A stretch of DNA of 29,330 bases from JAVBQG01 sp031549185 (GCA_031549185.1 JAVBQG010000030.1:1-29330), one strand, 5' to 3'; counted from the first letter of the stretch, positions 12,985 through 20,776 are shown. A program made the numbers and translations. Notes: generated by a model from the sequence alone, not told the origin.

Positions 12985-14553
12985 ATGAGCGAAAGCAACG
13001 CGCAGGAACCGAGGAACGATGGAGAGGGCCGCCTCCCGACCCTGTGGGAGTCTTTCTTTATACTCGTTTTGGCCGGATTTTTGATTCTCGGTTCGGTGAA
13101 AATCTGGGAGACGGACGTGCACATCGCGCTCGTCCTCTCGTGCGCCATCGCGGCGTGCATGGCGATGTTTCTTCTGAAGTACAAGTGGTCGGTCGTCGAG
13201 GAGGGTATCCTGGCGTCGATCATGATGGGGATGCAGGCCATCCTGATCCTCTTCACCGTCGGTATGCTCGTCGGCTGCTGGATCACGAGCGGCGTCGTTC
13301 CGAGCATGATCTACTATGGCCTCAACATCCTGAGTCCGTCGATCTTTCTCATTGCGGCCCTTGTCATCTGCAGCATCGTTTCGCTCGCGACGGGAACGTC
13401 CTGGGGAACGACGGGAACCATCGGCATCGCGCTGATGGGCATTGCGGCGGGGCTTGGCATACCCGCGCCCGTAACGGCGGGCTTCGTGGTATCGGGCGCC
13501 TATTTCGGCGACAAGATGTCGCCCCTCTCGGACACCACCAACCTCGCGCCGGCCATGGCCGGGACGGACATCTTCCAGCACATCCGCGCGATGTTCTGGA
13601 CGACGGGACCGACCTACGTCATCGTCCTCATCCTCGCCGGCATCTTCGGCATGGGGCACGCGTCGGGGACGCTGGATACGGATAAGATCACGGCCATCCA
13701 GGCGCTGATGGCAAAGGAGTTCGTCATATCGCCGGTCGCGCTCATTCCGCCCGCCATCGTCATCGGGCTCGCGGCAAGCAAGAAACCGGCACTCCCCAGC
13801 ATCTTCGCCGGCGTCCTCGCCGGCATGGCCCTCGGGGCCATCCGCGGCGTCAGCTTCGGCTCGATGCTGGACATCCTGCAGAACGGCTACTCGCCGACGC
13901 TCGCGGCGGCGGTCGCCGAGGCCGGCGAGGATCTTGCGGCGATCGGGAAGATCCTCGCGGACAACCAGCTGACCGTGTCGGCCGAATCGGCGGCGAACGC
14001 GGCGGGCGTCCTGAACGAACTCCTCGCGCGCGGCGGCCTGCAGTCGATGACATGGTCGAACTCCCTGGTGCTCTGCGCGCTCGCCTTCGGCGGCGTCCTG
14101 GACCGCTGCCGCTTCCTCGAAGTGCTGATCAGCGTCATCCTGAGGCGCGTTCGCACCGTCGGCGGCTACGTCCTGGCGGTCGTCATCTCCTGCGTCGTCA
14201 CCAACATGTTCGCCGCCGACCAGTACATCGCCATCGTGCTGCCCGGACGCATGTTCAAGAGCGCCTTCGACCAGAAGGGACTGCATCCCCGCATGCTCTC
14301 CCGTTCGCTGGAGGACTGCGGTACCCTGACCTCGGCGCTGGTGCCGTGGAATACCTGCGGCGCCTACCAGAGCAAGACGCTGGGCGTGCCGACGATGCAG
14401 TACGCGCCGTACGCCTTCCTGAACTATCTGAACCCGATCGTGGCCGTCCTGCTGACCTATATGGGCATCGGCGTGGCCTGGCGAGGCAAGAAAGGCGAGC
14501 CGATCATCGCCAAGGAAAAGCCGGCGGGGTTGGGCATGGAACCGGAAGCGTAG
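12985..14553 (+). CDS. NhaC-family Na+/H+ antiporter
   Basis: The 522-residue integral membrane protein has about a dozen hydrophobic segments from FFILVLAGFLILG to the last IVAVLLTYMGIGVAW. It carries the NhaC-type core ATGTSWGTTGTIGIALMGIA and GAYFGDKMSPLSDTTNLAPAM, whose D-K/D residues sit in the ion path. The family exchanges Na+ for H+; some members (MleN-like) couple malate/lactate exchange. ATG 12985 follows GAGGAGGG; the frame is open back to 12835, but that part shows no membrane-protein features. It probably serves pH/Na+ homeostasis or organic-acid exchange in a Na+-dependent amino-acid fermenter. Confidence 0.9.
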   Translation: MSESNAQEPRNDGEGRLPTLWESFFILVLAGFLILGSVKIWETDVHIALVLSCAIAACMAMFLLKYKWSVVEEGILASIMMGMQAILILFTVGMLVGCWITSGVVPSMIYYGLNILSPSIFLIAALVICSIVSLATGTSWGTTGTIGIALMGIAAGLGIPAPVTAGFVVSGAYFGDKMSPLSDTTNLAPAMAGTDIFQHIRAMFWTTGPTYVIVLILAGIFGMGHASGTLDTDKITAIQALMAKEFVISPVALIPPAIVIGLAASKKPALPSIFAGVLAGMALGAIRGVSFGSMLDILQNGYSPTLAAAVAEAGEDLAAIGKILADNQLTVSAESAANAAGVLNELLARGGLQSMTWSNSLVLCALAFGGVLDRCRFLEVLISVILRRVRTVGGYVLAVVISCVVTNMFAADQYIAIVLPGRMFKSAFDQKGLHPRMLSRSLEDCGTLTSALVPWNTCGAYQSKTLGVPTMQYAPYAFLNYLNPIVAVLLTYMGIGVAWRGKKGEPIIAKEKPAGLGMEPEA

Positions 14554-14575
14554 GAACCGACTCTGCCGACGGGGT

Positions 14576-14637
14576 TGTGCAATATCGTTGTAGGGGCGAA
14601 CGCAGTTCGCCCCTACGAAAAACGTCGTTTTTGCACA
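14576..14637. repeat. 62-bp palindromic intergenic repeat (GTAGGGGCG family)
   Basis: The element is bounded by perfect 7-bp inverted ends, TGTGCAA and TTGCACA. Its core GTAGGGGCGAAC-GCA-GTTCGCCCCTAC has a 12-bp stem. A related element starting TGTGCGATAACGTTGTAGGGG lies at 16815. It looks like a REP/MITE-type dispersed repeat and may also terminate the antiporter transcript. Confidence 0.75.
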
Positions 14638-14660
14638 GCTCTATAGGGCGAGAGTTTTCC

Positions 14661-14689
14661 TTGCGCCATGTCTTTCGACATGCTACCAT
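14661..14689 (+). promoter_or_regulatory. Promoter with palindromic operator in spacer
   Basis: TTGCGC (14661-14666) and TACCAT (14684-14689) are 17 bp apart, 42 bp upstream of the GntR gene. The spacer contains CATGTC-TTTC-GACATG (14667-14682), a perfect 6-bp inverted repeat. It is a good candidate autoregulatory site for the downstream regulator. Confidence 0.5.
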
Positions 14690-14730
14690 CAGACTCGCGC
14701 AAAAATATCACGGCAGAGGGTTGAATACGA

Positions 14731-15393
14731 TTGGCTGAACTGATACCGGCACCGGACTACATCAACACGGGGGACTCCGTCTACCGCAGCCTGCGCAGGC
14801 TCATCCTGATCAAGAAGCTGAGATGGGGCCAGCGCCTCTCGGAGAGCGCCCTGGCCGAACAGCTCGGCGTGAGCCGTACGCCCGTGCGCGAGGCTCTGCG
14901 GCGGCTGCGCAACGACGGCTTCGTCGTCATGAAGCCGAACAGCGGCGCGTGGATAGCCTCGCCCTCCCCGCAGGAGGTGCTCGACGCCTATGCCCTGCGG
15001 ACGCACCTCGAGTGCTGGTCTCTCTCCCTCGCGGTGCGGAACGTGACGCCGCTTCTTCTGATCCGCCTCGAGGAGAAGCTGGAGGAGGAGACGGGGATCT
15101 TCCGCGCGCGCGACATCGAGCGCTATTTCACCACCAATCGCGGCTTTCACAACATCATCGCCGGCGCAAGCGGCAATTCGTTCCTCGTACAGCACGTCGA
15201 CGACATCTCGACCAAGACCTTCGTCTTCTCCGTCTTCTACGAGAAATTTTTCGACTTCGACCGCAACCCCAGCCTGCGCGAACACCGCGCGATCACCGAG
15301 GCCTTGCGCGAGCGCGACGAAGAGCGCTGCACCGCCCTCATCCGGAGACACCTCAAGATCACGATGGAGGAGCTCCAGGACGCAGAGTTGTAA
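14731..15393 (+). CDS. FCD-type GntR transcriptional regulator
   Basis: The 220-residue protein has a GntR winged helix at the N-terminus (LSESALAEQLGVSRTPVREALRRLRNDGFV, about residues 36-65), then a helical FCD ligand-binding domain containing FHNIIAGASGN and a late REHRAITEALRERD. The FCD metal/carboxylate-binding pattern is present. It starts at TTG 14731 with AGAGGG ten bases upstream; no better in-frame start exists. It stands alone between the antiporter and the NYN gene, and a palindrome in its own promoter suggests autoregulation. Which neighbour it controls is not visible, though the antiporter is a plausible target. Confidence 0.87.
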   Translation: MAELIPAPDYINTGDSVYRSLRRLILIKKLRWGQRLSESALAEQLGVSRTPVREALRRLRNDGFVVMKPNSGAWIASPSPQEVLDAYALRTHLECWSLSLAVRNVTPLLLIRLEEKLEEETGIFRARDIERYFTTNRGFHNIIAGASGNSFLVQHVDDISTKTFVFSVFYEKFFDFDRNPSLREHRAITEALRERDEERCTALIRRHLKITMEELQDAEL

Positions 15394-15439
15394 CCGGCGC
15401 ATTCTTCAGTAGTACCCGCAGCGTAAAAGGCCCCTCCGG

Positions 15440-15448
15440 TGCTATACT
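15440..15448 (+). promoter_or_regulatory. Extended -10 promoter before the NYN gene
   Basis: TGCTATACT provides a TGn extension and a TATACT -10 about 40 bp upstream of the NYN start. The -35 region is poor, as is usual for extended -10 promoters. Confidence 0.45.
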
Positions 15449-15488
15449 CCGCGAGCGGAACCAGAACTTCCCGAAAGGAGGTGAACGT

Positions 15489-16085
15489 ATGGCAAGGGCC
15501 ATGGTGTTCATCGATCACATGAATTTTCAAATCGCGCTCAATTCGCACTACCACCCCGATCCGACGCCCCGCCTGGACTACAACGAGCTGCCGAGGCAGA
15601 TCGTCGCGCAGGTACAGGGAGCAGAGCTGATGAAGACTATATTATTTATTCCCAAACCGGACGACTTTCTGATGCAGGACGAAGGGCTGGAAAAATATTA
15701 TCAGTGGGCCACGGGGATGCGCGTCCAGCGCAATTTCGACGTCGTGGAAGGCGCGTACGCGGCGCGCCCGACGAAACAGAACGGCGCGATGGACATCAAA
15801 GACTGGGAGAGTTATTACAAAGTGGAGAAGGGAACGGACGTCAACATCGCGATCTACTCGATGCGGATGGCGTTTTTCAACGCCTTCGACATCGCCGTGT
15901 TCGTCAGCGGCGACACGGACTACCTTCCGATCTACGAGACCCTGCGCGTGATGGGCAAGCTGGTGATGGTCGCGGTCGTCAAGGGGCAATACATCGGCAA
16001 GCTGATCCCCTTCGTCGACAGTTACACCAACCTCGACCGGGCCTTCTTCGAGACGTGCACGCTGAAGAAGAGCAACGGAAGATAG
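15489..16085 (+). CDS. NYN-domain (LabA/PIN-like) protein, putative ribonuclease
   Basis: This 198-residue protein starts at ATG 15489 after a full AAAGGAGGTGA ribosome binding site. It shows the NYN/PIN-like layout: first acidic residue in MVFIDHMNF (D9), then KGTDVNIAIYSM (D117) and VFVSGDTDYLPI (D142, D144), then VMVAVV. These aspartates form the metal-dependent nuclease site of LabA/NYN proteins. Such proteins are generally thought to cleave RNA in the cytoplasm; the target is not known. It appears to be a single-gene unit, with its own extended -10 promoter and a separate promoter before the next gene. Confidence 0.87.
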   Translation: MARAMVFIDHMNFQIALNSHYHPDPTPRLDYNELPRQIVAQVQGAELMKTILFIPKPDDFLMQDEGLEKYYQWATGMRVQRNFDVVEGAYAARPTKQNGAMDIKDWESYYKVEKGTDVNIAIYSMRMAFFNAFDIAVFVSGDTDYLPIYETLRVMGKLVMVAVVKGQYIGKLIPFVDSYTNLDRAFFETCTLKKSNGR

Positions 16086-16110
16086 ACCGCCGCTTCCCGG
16101 CAAAAGCGCT

Positions 16111-16139
16111 TGCATTTTTCCGGCTGAAGAGGTCTAATT
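16111..16139 (+). promoter_or_regulatory. Probable promoter of the FMN reductase gene
   Basis: TTGCAT (16111-16116) and TCTAAT (16134-16139) are separated by 17 bp and lie about 45 bp upstream of the reductase start. Confidence 0.45.
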
Positions 16140-16181
16140 CTTTTAATGAAAGATCATTAAAACAGACAGGGAGTGAGCAAT

Positions 16182-16724
16182 GTGGCGAAGTTGAAGATTT
16201 TGACACTGGTTGGCGGCATCTCCAAGGGTTCGATCAACAGGCAGCTCTTCGGTTTTCTCAAGGAGCAGACGGGCGACAGAATGGAGCTCGACTTCTTCGA
16301 CGTGGCGAGCCTTCCCTTCTTCTCGCAGGACATCGAGAACGACCCTCCGGCGGCAGTGAAGGATCTCAAGGCGCGCATCGCGGCCTGCGACGGCGTGCTG
16401 CTGATCACGCCGGAGTACAACCGCTCGTTCCCCGGCGTACTGAAGAACGCGCTCGACTGGGGCTCGCGCCCCTGGGGACAGAACGCCTGGGCCGGCAAGC
16501 CGGCGGGCATCATGGGCGCGTCCATCGGCGCGATCGGCACCTTCGGCGCGCAGAACCACCTGCGCCAAGTCCTGACGTTCCTCGACATGCCGACCATGTG
16601 CCAGCCCGAGTTCTACTTCACCCTCCCCAACCACCTGGAGGGCAACGGGCTCACGGCGCGCGCGAAGGAGTTCCTGGAGGGCTATATTGCGAAGTTCGAG
16701 GCGTGGGTGAAGGGGCACAAGTAG
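16182..16724 (+). CDS. NADPH-dependent FMN reductase (flavodoxin-like)
   Basis: The 180-residue protein has the flavodoxin-like fold of the NADPH-dependent FMN/azoreductase/chromate reductase family. A GGISKGSINRQLFG phosphate-binding loop lies near the N-terminus, LLITPEYNRSFPGVLKNALDW (around 75-95) forms the FMN and dimer contact, and GIMGASIGAIGTFGAQNHLR follows (around 110). It reduces quinones, metals or flavin with NAD(P)H in the cytoplasm. I prefer GTG 16182 (AGGGAGTGAG five bases upstream) to GTG 16173, which lies within that ribosome binding site. A strong terminator follows. Confidence 0.88.
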   Translation: MAKLKILTLVGGISKGSINRQLFGFLKEQTGDRMELDFFDVASLPFFSQDIENDPPAAVKDLKARIAACDGVLLITPEYNRSFPGVLKNALDWGSRPWGQNAWAGKPAGIMGASIGAIGTFGAQNHLRQVLTFLDMPTMCQPEFYFTLPNHLEGNGLTARAKEFLEGYIAKFEAWVKGHK

Positions 16725-16759
16725 CAGACGAGGCCGTCCGACGGCATCCAAGCGGAACA

Positions 16760-16808
16760 ACACGGGGATCCCGCAGCGCGCAAAAAGCCGGGGATCCCCT
16801 GTATTTTA
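16760..16808 (+). terminator. Rho-independent terminator after the FMN reductase gene
   Basis: ACACGGGGATCCCGC (from 16759) pairs with GCCGGGGATCCCCTGT (to about 16802) with one or two small mismatches, followed by TATTTT. The stem is long and GC-rich. Confidence 0.75.
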
Positions 16809-16814
16809 CGGGGC

Positions 16815-16904
16815 TGTGCGATAACGTTGTAGGGGTGAACAGTGTTCGCCCGCGGCCCCTGAAAAAATCACGTTTCTTGACGGGCGCACACTGTGCGCCC
16901 CTAC
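16815..16904. repeat. Compound copy of the GTAGGGGCG-type repeat
   Basis: It starts TGTGCGATAACGTTGTAGGGG, followed by TGAACAGTGTTCGCCC, matching the 14576 element with changes. An altered right half comes next (CGGCCCCTGAAAAAATCACG), and then a second palindrome, GGGCGCACA-C-TGTGCGCCC (16882-16900) plus CTAC. It appears to be a degenerate repeat joined to another family member. Confidence 0.65.
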
Positions 16905-16917
16905 ATCGAGGCCATCG

Positions 16918-17115
16918 GACGCGTTGCGAGGGCGAGGCGCACCGCTGCACGGCGACCGTCGAAATCAAGGACAGCTGCGTGCCGTGCGCAACGACAACGA
17001 GGGCAAGGGGCCGACCCAGCTCCACCACAGCCCCAAGTTCGACGTGGACGACGACGTCCTGCACATCGGCGCCGCCCTCCACGCCGCGATCGCACTGGAT
17101 TTTCTGGGCAGATGA
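16918..17115 (+). pseudogene. Remnant of an unidentified gene, N-terminus lost, probable frameshift
   Basis: Right after the repeat, one frame reads RCEGEAHRCTATVEIKDSCV followed by PC. A shifted frame from about 16985 reads NDNEGKGPTQLHHSPKFDVD, then a hydrophobic HIGAALHAAIALDFLGR and a TGA at 17113-17115. Joined by one frameshift, the two halves look like the C-terminal part of a real, Cys-containing protein. No start codon with a ribosome binding site is present and the N-terminus would fall in the repeat. I do not recognise the family. Its stop is immediately followed by the ribosome binding site of the next gene. Confidence 0.35.
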
Positions 17116-17130
17116 CAGGGAGGTGCCGCG

Positions 17131-18084
17131 ATACGAAAACTTGAAGATATCCGGACCGTCGGGATTGGCGGCTCGGGAATCATGGGGGCCTTCATGGCCG
17201 CGTTGTTTGCCCGGCGGGGGTACGAGGTTTACCTGTACAACCGTTCCGAGAAGGGCCTCGACAGAGCCCGAAAGTCGATCGAGCTGAGCCGGGAGGAGCT
17301 TGCGCGCACGGGGGAAACGACACGGGAGAGCGCGAACGAGCCGAACAAGCGCCTGTTTTTCGGCACGGACATATCCGCGCTGGCGGGTGCGGATTTCGTT
17401 ATCGAGACGATCGTCGAGGATATGGAGATGAAAAAACGCTTCCTGGCCGAACTCTCCCGGCTGATGGACGAGGACGGGGTGTTGGCGACGAATACGTCCG
17501 GGCTCTCCATATCTGAGCTGGGAAAGGACGTCCGGGTTCCTCGCCGCTTCGCGGGAATGCACTGGATCAACCCACCGCATCTCGTCCCTCTGATCGAGGT
17601 GATCGCGGGGAGCGAGACCTGCCCCGAAACGCTGGGCATCATATCGGGTCTTGCGAGGAAAATTGGCAAGAGACCGGTGTCGGTCAAAAAAGACGTCCCC
17701 GGTTTTTTGCTCAACCGCCTGCAGTTCGCGCTGCTGCGCGAGGCGCTTTACATTGTCGAGCACGAAATCGCCGACCCACAGGACGTCGACGACACGGTGA
17801 GGTACGGGCTGGGCCTGCGCTATGCCGCCGTCGGCCCCTTCGAGACGGCGGACCTGGGAGGGTTGGACGCATTTTACAAGGTCGGCAGCTATCTGTTCCG
17901 AGATCTCTGCGACGGCGGGGAGGTCCCCGAGTCTCTGGCGCGGCTTTACCGGGAGGGCGCTTATGGTGTCAAGACAGGGCGCGGATTCTACGACTACTCC
18001 GGCGGCAAGACCGAGGAGGCGGTTAAAAAAAGAGACGACGTTCTCCGGAAGCTCCTCGACTGCCTCTGGGAAGACGCTGATTAA
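17131..18084 (+). CDS. 3-hydroxyacyl-CoA dehydrogenase family protein, apparent ATA start
   Basis: From ATA 17131 the product is 317 residues. The fold opens VGIGGSGIMGAFMA (GxGxxG motif, residues about 14-19). The first ATG, at 17182, would delete this motif, and no in-frame ATG/GTG/TTG exists between the stop at 17113 and that ATG. AGGGAGG lies seven bases before the ATA. Family residues follow: TNTSGLSI, GMHWINPPHLVPLIEVI with the catalytic His-Glu pair, PGFLLNRLQFALLREA, and a C-terminal dimerisation domain ending KTGRGFYDYS. YNRSE after the second strand has Asn-Arg where NAD-specific members have Asp, hinting at NADP. It may oxidise a 3-hydroxyacyl-CoA or a free 3-hydroxy acid. Confidence 0.87.
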   Translation: MRKLEDIRTVGIGGSGIMGAFMAALFARRGYEVYLYNRSEKGLDRARKSIELSREELARTGETTRESANEPNKRLFFGTDISALAGADFVIETIVEDMEMKKRFLAELSRLMDEDGVLATNTSGLSISELGKDVRVPRRFAGMHWINPPHLVPLIEVIAGSETCPETLGIISGLARKIGKRPVSVKKDVPGFLLNRLQFALLREALYIVEHEIADPQDVDDTVRYGLGLRYAAVGPFETADLGGLDAFYKVGSYLFRDLCDGGEVPESLARLYREGAYGVKTGRGFYDYSGGKTEEAVKKRDDVLRKLLDCLWEDAD

Positions 18085-18136
18085 ATCGGCCAAACCAAAA
18101 CCCTCCGAAAACTCGTCGACGGCGCAAACCCGGCAA

Positions 18137-18165
18137 TTTACCTGCCATTCCGCCGGGTGTACAAT
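18137..18165 (+). promoter_or_regulatory. Promoter of the tautomerase gene
   Basis: TTTACC (18137-18142) and TACAAT (18160-18165) have a 17-bp spacer, 39 bp before the ATG. CCCGGC (18129-18134) and GCCGGG (18152-18157) flank the -35 as an inverted repeat. Confidence 0.5.
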
Positions 18166-18204
18166 GACGACGATGTTTTGCAAAACAGGAAGGGAGATGT
18201 TTTC

Positions 18205-18423
18205 ATGCCCCACATCGACGTCAGCCTGTATCCCGGCAGAAGCCCCGAGGTGAAGAAGGAGCTGGCTCAGAAAATCGTGGATTTCCTATCCGCGGAGCTG
18301 AAGCTCTCGGCCGAGGCCTTTTCGGTCTCGGTCACGGAGATCGAGAAGGAGAAGTTCGCCGAGGAAGTCGTCAAAAAGTTCGACCGGAAGGACATGGTGA
18401 TCCCACCCGGGTCCGTGAAGTGA
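18205..18423 (+). CDS. 4-oxalocrotonate tautomerase family protein
   Basis: The 72-residue product begins MPHIDVSLYPGRSPEVKKEL. Removal of Met exposes the catalytic N-terminal Pro, and Arg11 (counting from Pro) is in its usual place, as in 4-oxalocrotonate tautomerase/DmpI-like proteins. These small hexameric enzymes catalyse keto-enol tautomerisation using Pro1 as base. ATG 18205 follows GGAAGGGAG. It has its own promoter and a strong terminator. The substrate is unknown. Confidence 0.87.
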   Translation: MPHIDVSLYPGRSPEVKKELAQKIVDFLSAELKLSAEAFSVSVTEIEKEKFAEEVVKKFDRKDMVIPPGSVK

Positions 18424-18476
18424 AGTCATCATCGTGAAAACACGGCGACTTATGGCGTTGTCTATGAATGACAGTC

Positions 18477-18507
18477 GGGGGACATAGCTTTCGTCCCCCA
18501 GTTTTTT
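18477..18507 (+). terminator. Rho-independent terminator after the tautomerase gene
   Basis: GGGGGAC (18477-18483) pairs with GTCCCCC (18493-18499), followed by AGTTTTTT. It lies between the convergent tautomerase and ammonia-lyase genes. The minus strand has no T-run here. Confidence 0.85.
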
Positions 18508-18542
18508 ATACGAGGCACCCGCCTCGAGCACTTGAGTCCGGA

Positions 18543-19745
18543 TTAAAGTTCGCTGCGGTCCCAGACGATCTTCCGGTATTGATCCGGCGTGGTGTCGCCC
18601 TCGGTATTAAAGCACAACACTCTGGAGTTTGCATCGAGGTGAAGTTTCTCCGCCAAGCCGGCATGCACTGGGTTGGTCATAAGAGCACATACGGCACCCA
18701 ACCCGATCGCCCCGCTCTCCCCTGAAATAACTTGCCTGTCGCCTCGCAGCGGGTTCCCCAACACTCGCATACCTCTGACCGTAACGATGTCGTCGCAGGC
18801 GATAAACGCGTCCACGTTGTCCCGCAACACCTCCCAACCGACGCTGCTTGGCTCTCCACAGGCCAGGCCGGCTGAAATGGTGTCCAGTTCGTCTCTTACA
18901 TAATGAATGGTGCCGTCGTCAGCCTCGGCAGTGCGTCTCATCGCGTCCGCCTGGTCGGATTCGAGGACGACGATGAAGGGCCGCTCTTTTCCGCAGATCG
19001 ATCGAAAAAAGCCCGCGATACTGCCAGCGAACCCTCCCGCGCCGGCTTGGATGAAGATATGCGTGGGCGCTTCCTCCAATTTACAAAATTGTTCGTGCGC
19101 CTCGAGCGCCGATGTCGTGTAGCCCTGCATGCACCACAGCGGGAGTTGGCGGTAGCCGTCGAACGTCGTGTCCTGGATGAGCACCCAGCCGTTTTCCGCG
19201 GCATGTTTCCGGGCCATGGCGAACGTCAGGTCGAAATTATCGCCGATCACGATGCACTCCGCGCCCTCTTTTCTGATCGCCTCCACCTTCGCCGGGGTCG
19301 CCAGTTTGGGAATATAGATCTTCATATTCACGCCCCACTGTTTTGCGACCCATGCCAGCCCGCGGCCGTGGTTTCCTGCAGTTGCGCTGATAAAGGTGAT
19401 GCCCGCCAATTGTTCGCGCACCTCACCTGAAGCCAGTGCATCAAAGGAAAGCTCATCCACGCGTTTTCCAAGCTTGCCAGCAATGTAGGAGGCCATCATG
19501 TACGAACCGCCGAGCCCCTTGAACGCGTTTAGGTTGAATCGATAGGATTCATCCTTGATGTACAGCCCTGCCAGGCCAATGTGTTTGGCCAGGTGTTGCA
19601 GTTCGACCAGAGGTGTTTTCTGATATTGCTGGCTGCTCTCGTGGAACCTTCGCGCCTTGCTGGCGATATCCATGTTGAAGTCGTCGAGGGGATAATCGAA
19701 CCTTCCCTTCAACGGATTTTTCGTGACAAGTATATGCTCCGCCAT
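18543..19745 (-). CDS. dpaL: Diaminopropionate ammonia-lyase (DpaL/YgeX family)
   Basis: The 400-residue PLP fold-type II enzyme aligns along its length with E. coli YgeX as I remember it. Shared landmarks are KDESYRFNLNAFKGLGGSY (PLP lysine K76), TAGNHGRGLAW, IQDTTFDGY, WCMQGYTT, QAGAGGFAGS, SAGLACGEPSSVGWE, RVLGNPLRGD, ISGESGAIGLG and NTEGDT. It would convert 2,3-diaminopropionate to pyruvate and two ammonia. A key change is A123, where E. coli has Asp120 in TDGNHGRG, the proposed base for the D-isomer. This protein may be L-specific or act on another substrate. ATG 19745 is chosen because AGGAGG lies eight bases upstream; ATG 19751 is too close. It is 35 bp downstream of the ornithine-cyclodeaminase family gene and co-transcribed with it. 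Confidence 0.9.
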   Translation of the reverse strand: MAEHILVTKNPLKGRFDYPLDDFNMDIASKARRFHESSQQYQKTPLVELQHLAKHIGLAGLYIKDESYRFNLNAFKGLGGSYMMASYIAGKLGKRVDELSFDALASGEVREQLAGITFISATAGNHGRGLAWVAKQWGVNMKIYIPKLATPAKVEAIRKEGAECIVIGDNFDLTFAMARKHAAENGWVLIQDTTFDGYRQLPLWCMQGYTTSALEAHEQFCKLEEAPTHIFIQAGAGGFAGSIAGFFRSICGKERPFIVVLESDQADAMRRTAEADDGTIHYVRDELDTISAGLACGEPSSVGWEVLRDNVDAFIACDDIVTVRGMRVLGNPLRGDRQVISGESGAIGLGAVCALMTNPVHAGLAEKLHLDANSRVLCFNTEGDTTPDQYRKIVWDRSEL

Positions 19746-19780
19746 TCGCATAGCCTCCTTCTTAAGTACGGTTTACCTCG

Positions 19781-20776
19781 CTATAGATTGAAATCTTCGA
19801 GAACCGTCCCCACACCCATCCTCCGCGCCTTCTCATACACCGCAGACGCCGTCAGAATATCCTGCGCCGACATGCCTGTGGAGTCGAAAATCGTGATTTC
19901 CTCGTCATCAGCGCGGCCGTCTTTCGCGCCCAACAGAATCTCGCCAATTTCGCCATAAATGTCCCTTTCGTTGATCACGCCGGCCAGAATTGCATTCCGT
20001 GTTTCCCCTCTGGCGACGCATTGCGCGATGCTGTCGTTGATGATTTTCGCGCCCTTGAAAACATCGGCATACAGCTCCTGTTTGCCGGCGGTGTCCGAAC
20101 CGATGGCGTTGATGTGGGTGCCCGGTTTGATCCATTCGGACTTGACCAGCGGCTTGGTGCTGGGCGTGGCGGTTACGATAATGTCCGCGTCGGCTACCGC
20201 CTCCCTTGCGGTGCCGCACGGAATCACCCGCAACGGGAGTTTGGCTTCTATCCTCTCTTTGTAGTTCTGCATGAATGCGTCCGTTTCTCCGTGTACTTTG
20301 ACGATCCTGATCGGCATAACCTCGGCCAATGCCATGATCTGCATTTCCGCCTGCATCCCTGTCCCAATCATACCGACAGTGCTGGAATCCCTCCTTGCCA
20401 GACAAGCTGCCGCGACGGCCCCCGCCGCGCCGGTTCGGTAGTAGGTGATCAGGCTGCCATCCATATAGCAGGCGGGATAGCCGGTCTCCGGGTCGAAGAG
20501 ATTGATCGTGGCGAAGATGAACGGCAGGCCGCGCCGCGACATGTTGTCGAACCAACCGGGCGCGGACTTGATCGCCACAACGCCCGTATCTTCGTAATAC
20601 CCTGCCTTGAAATCGATTTCCGCGTTGATCGCCGGCATTTCTATCGACATGATGGGCGGCTGAATAAACCTGCCTTTGTTGAAAGCCATGTAGGCCTCCC
20701 GCACCGCCTCGATTGCATCCTTCATGGTCAGTAATCCCTGTACCTCTTTTTTGCTGAGCAGCAGCGTCTTCATCAT
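19781..20776 (-). CDS. Ornithine cyclodeaminase / mu-crystallin family protein
   Basis: This 331-residue protein has the family landmarks: an N-terminal EAVREAYMAFNKGRFIQPP segment, R114 in YYRTGAAGAVAA, a Rossmann motif STVGMIGTGMQAEM (residues 131-145), DADIIVTATPSTKPL, and INAIGSDTAGKQELYADVF. Members are NAD(P)-dependent and include ornithine cyclodeaminase, alanine dehydrogenase and imine reductases such as SbnB. ATG 20776 follows GAGGTGA. It is the first gene of a unit with the diaminopropionate ammonia-lyase, under a MocR-type box. It probably acts one step before or beside the lyase on the same diamino or amino acid. The true substrate cannot be fixed. Confidence 0.88.
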   Translation of the reverse strand: MMKTLLLSKKEVQGLLTMKDAIEAVREAYMAFNKGRFIQPPIMSIEMPAINAEIDFKAGYYEDTGVVAIKSAPGWFDNMSRRGLPFIFATINLFDPETGYPACYMDGSLITYYRTGAAGAVAAACLARRDSSTVGMIGTGMQAEMQIMALAEVMPIRIVKVHGETDAFMQNYKERIEAKLPLRVIPCGTAREAVADADIIVTATPSTKPLVKSEWIKPGTHINAIGSDTAGKQELYADVFKGAKIINDSIAQCVARGETRNAILAGVINERDIYGEIGEILLGAKDGRADDEEITIFDSTGMSAQDILTASAVYEKARRMGVGTVLEDFNL

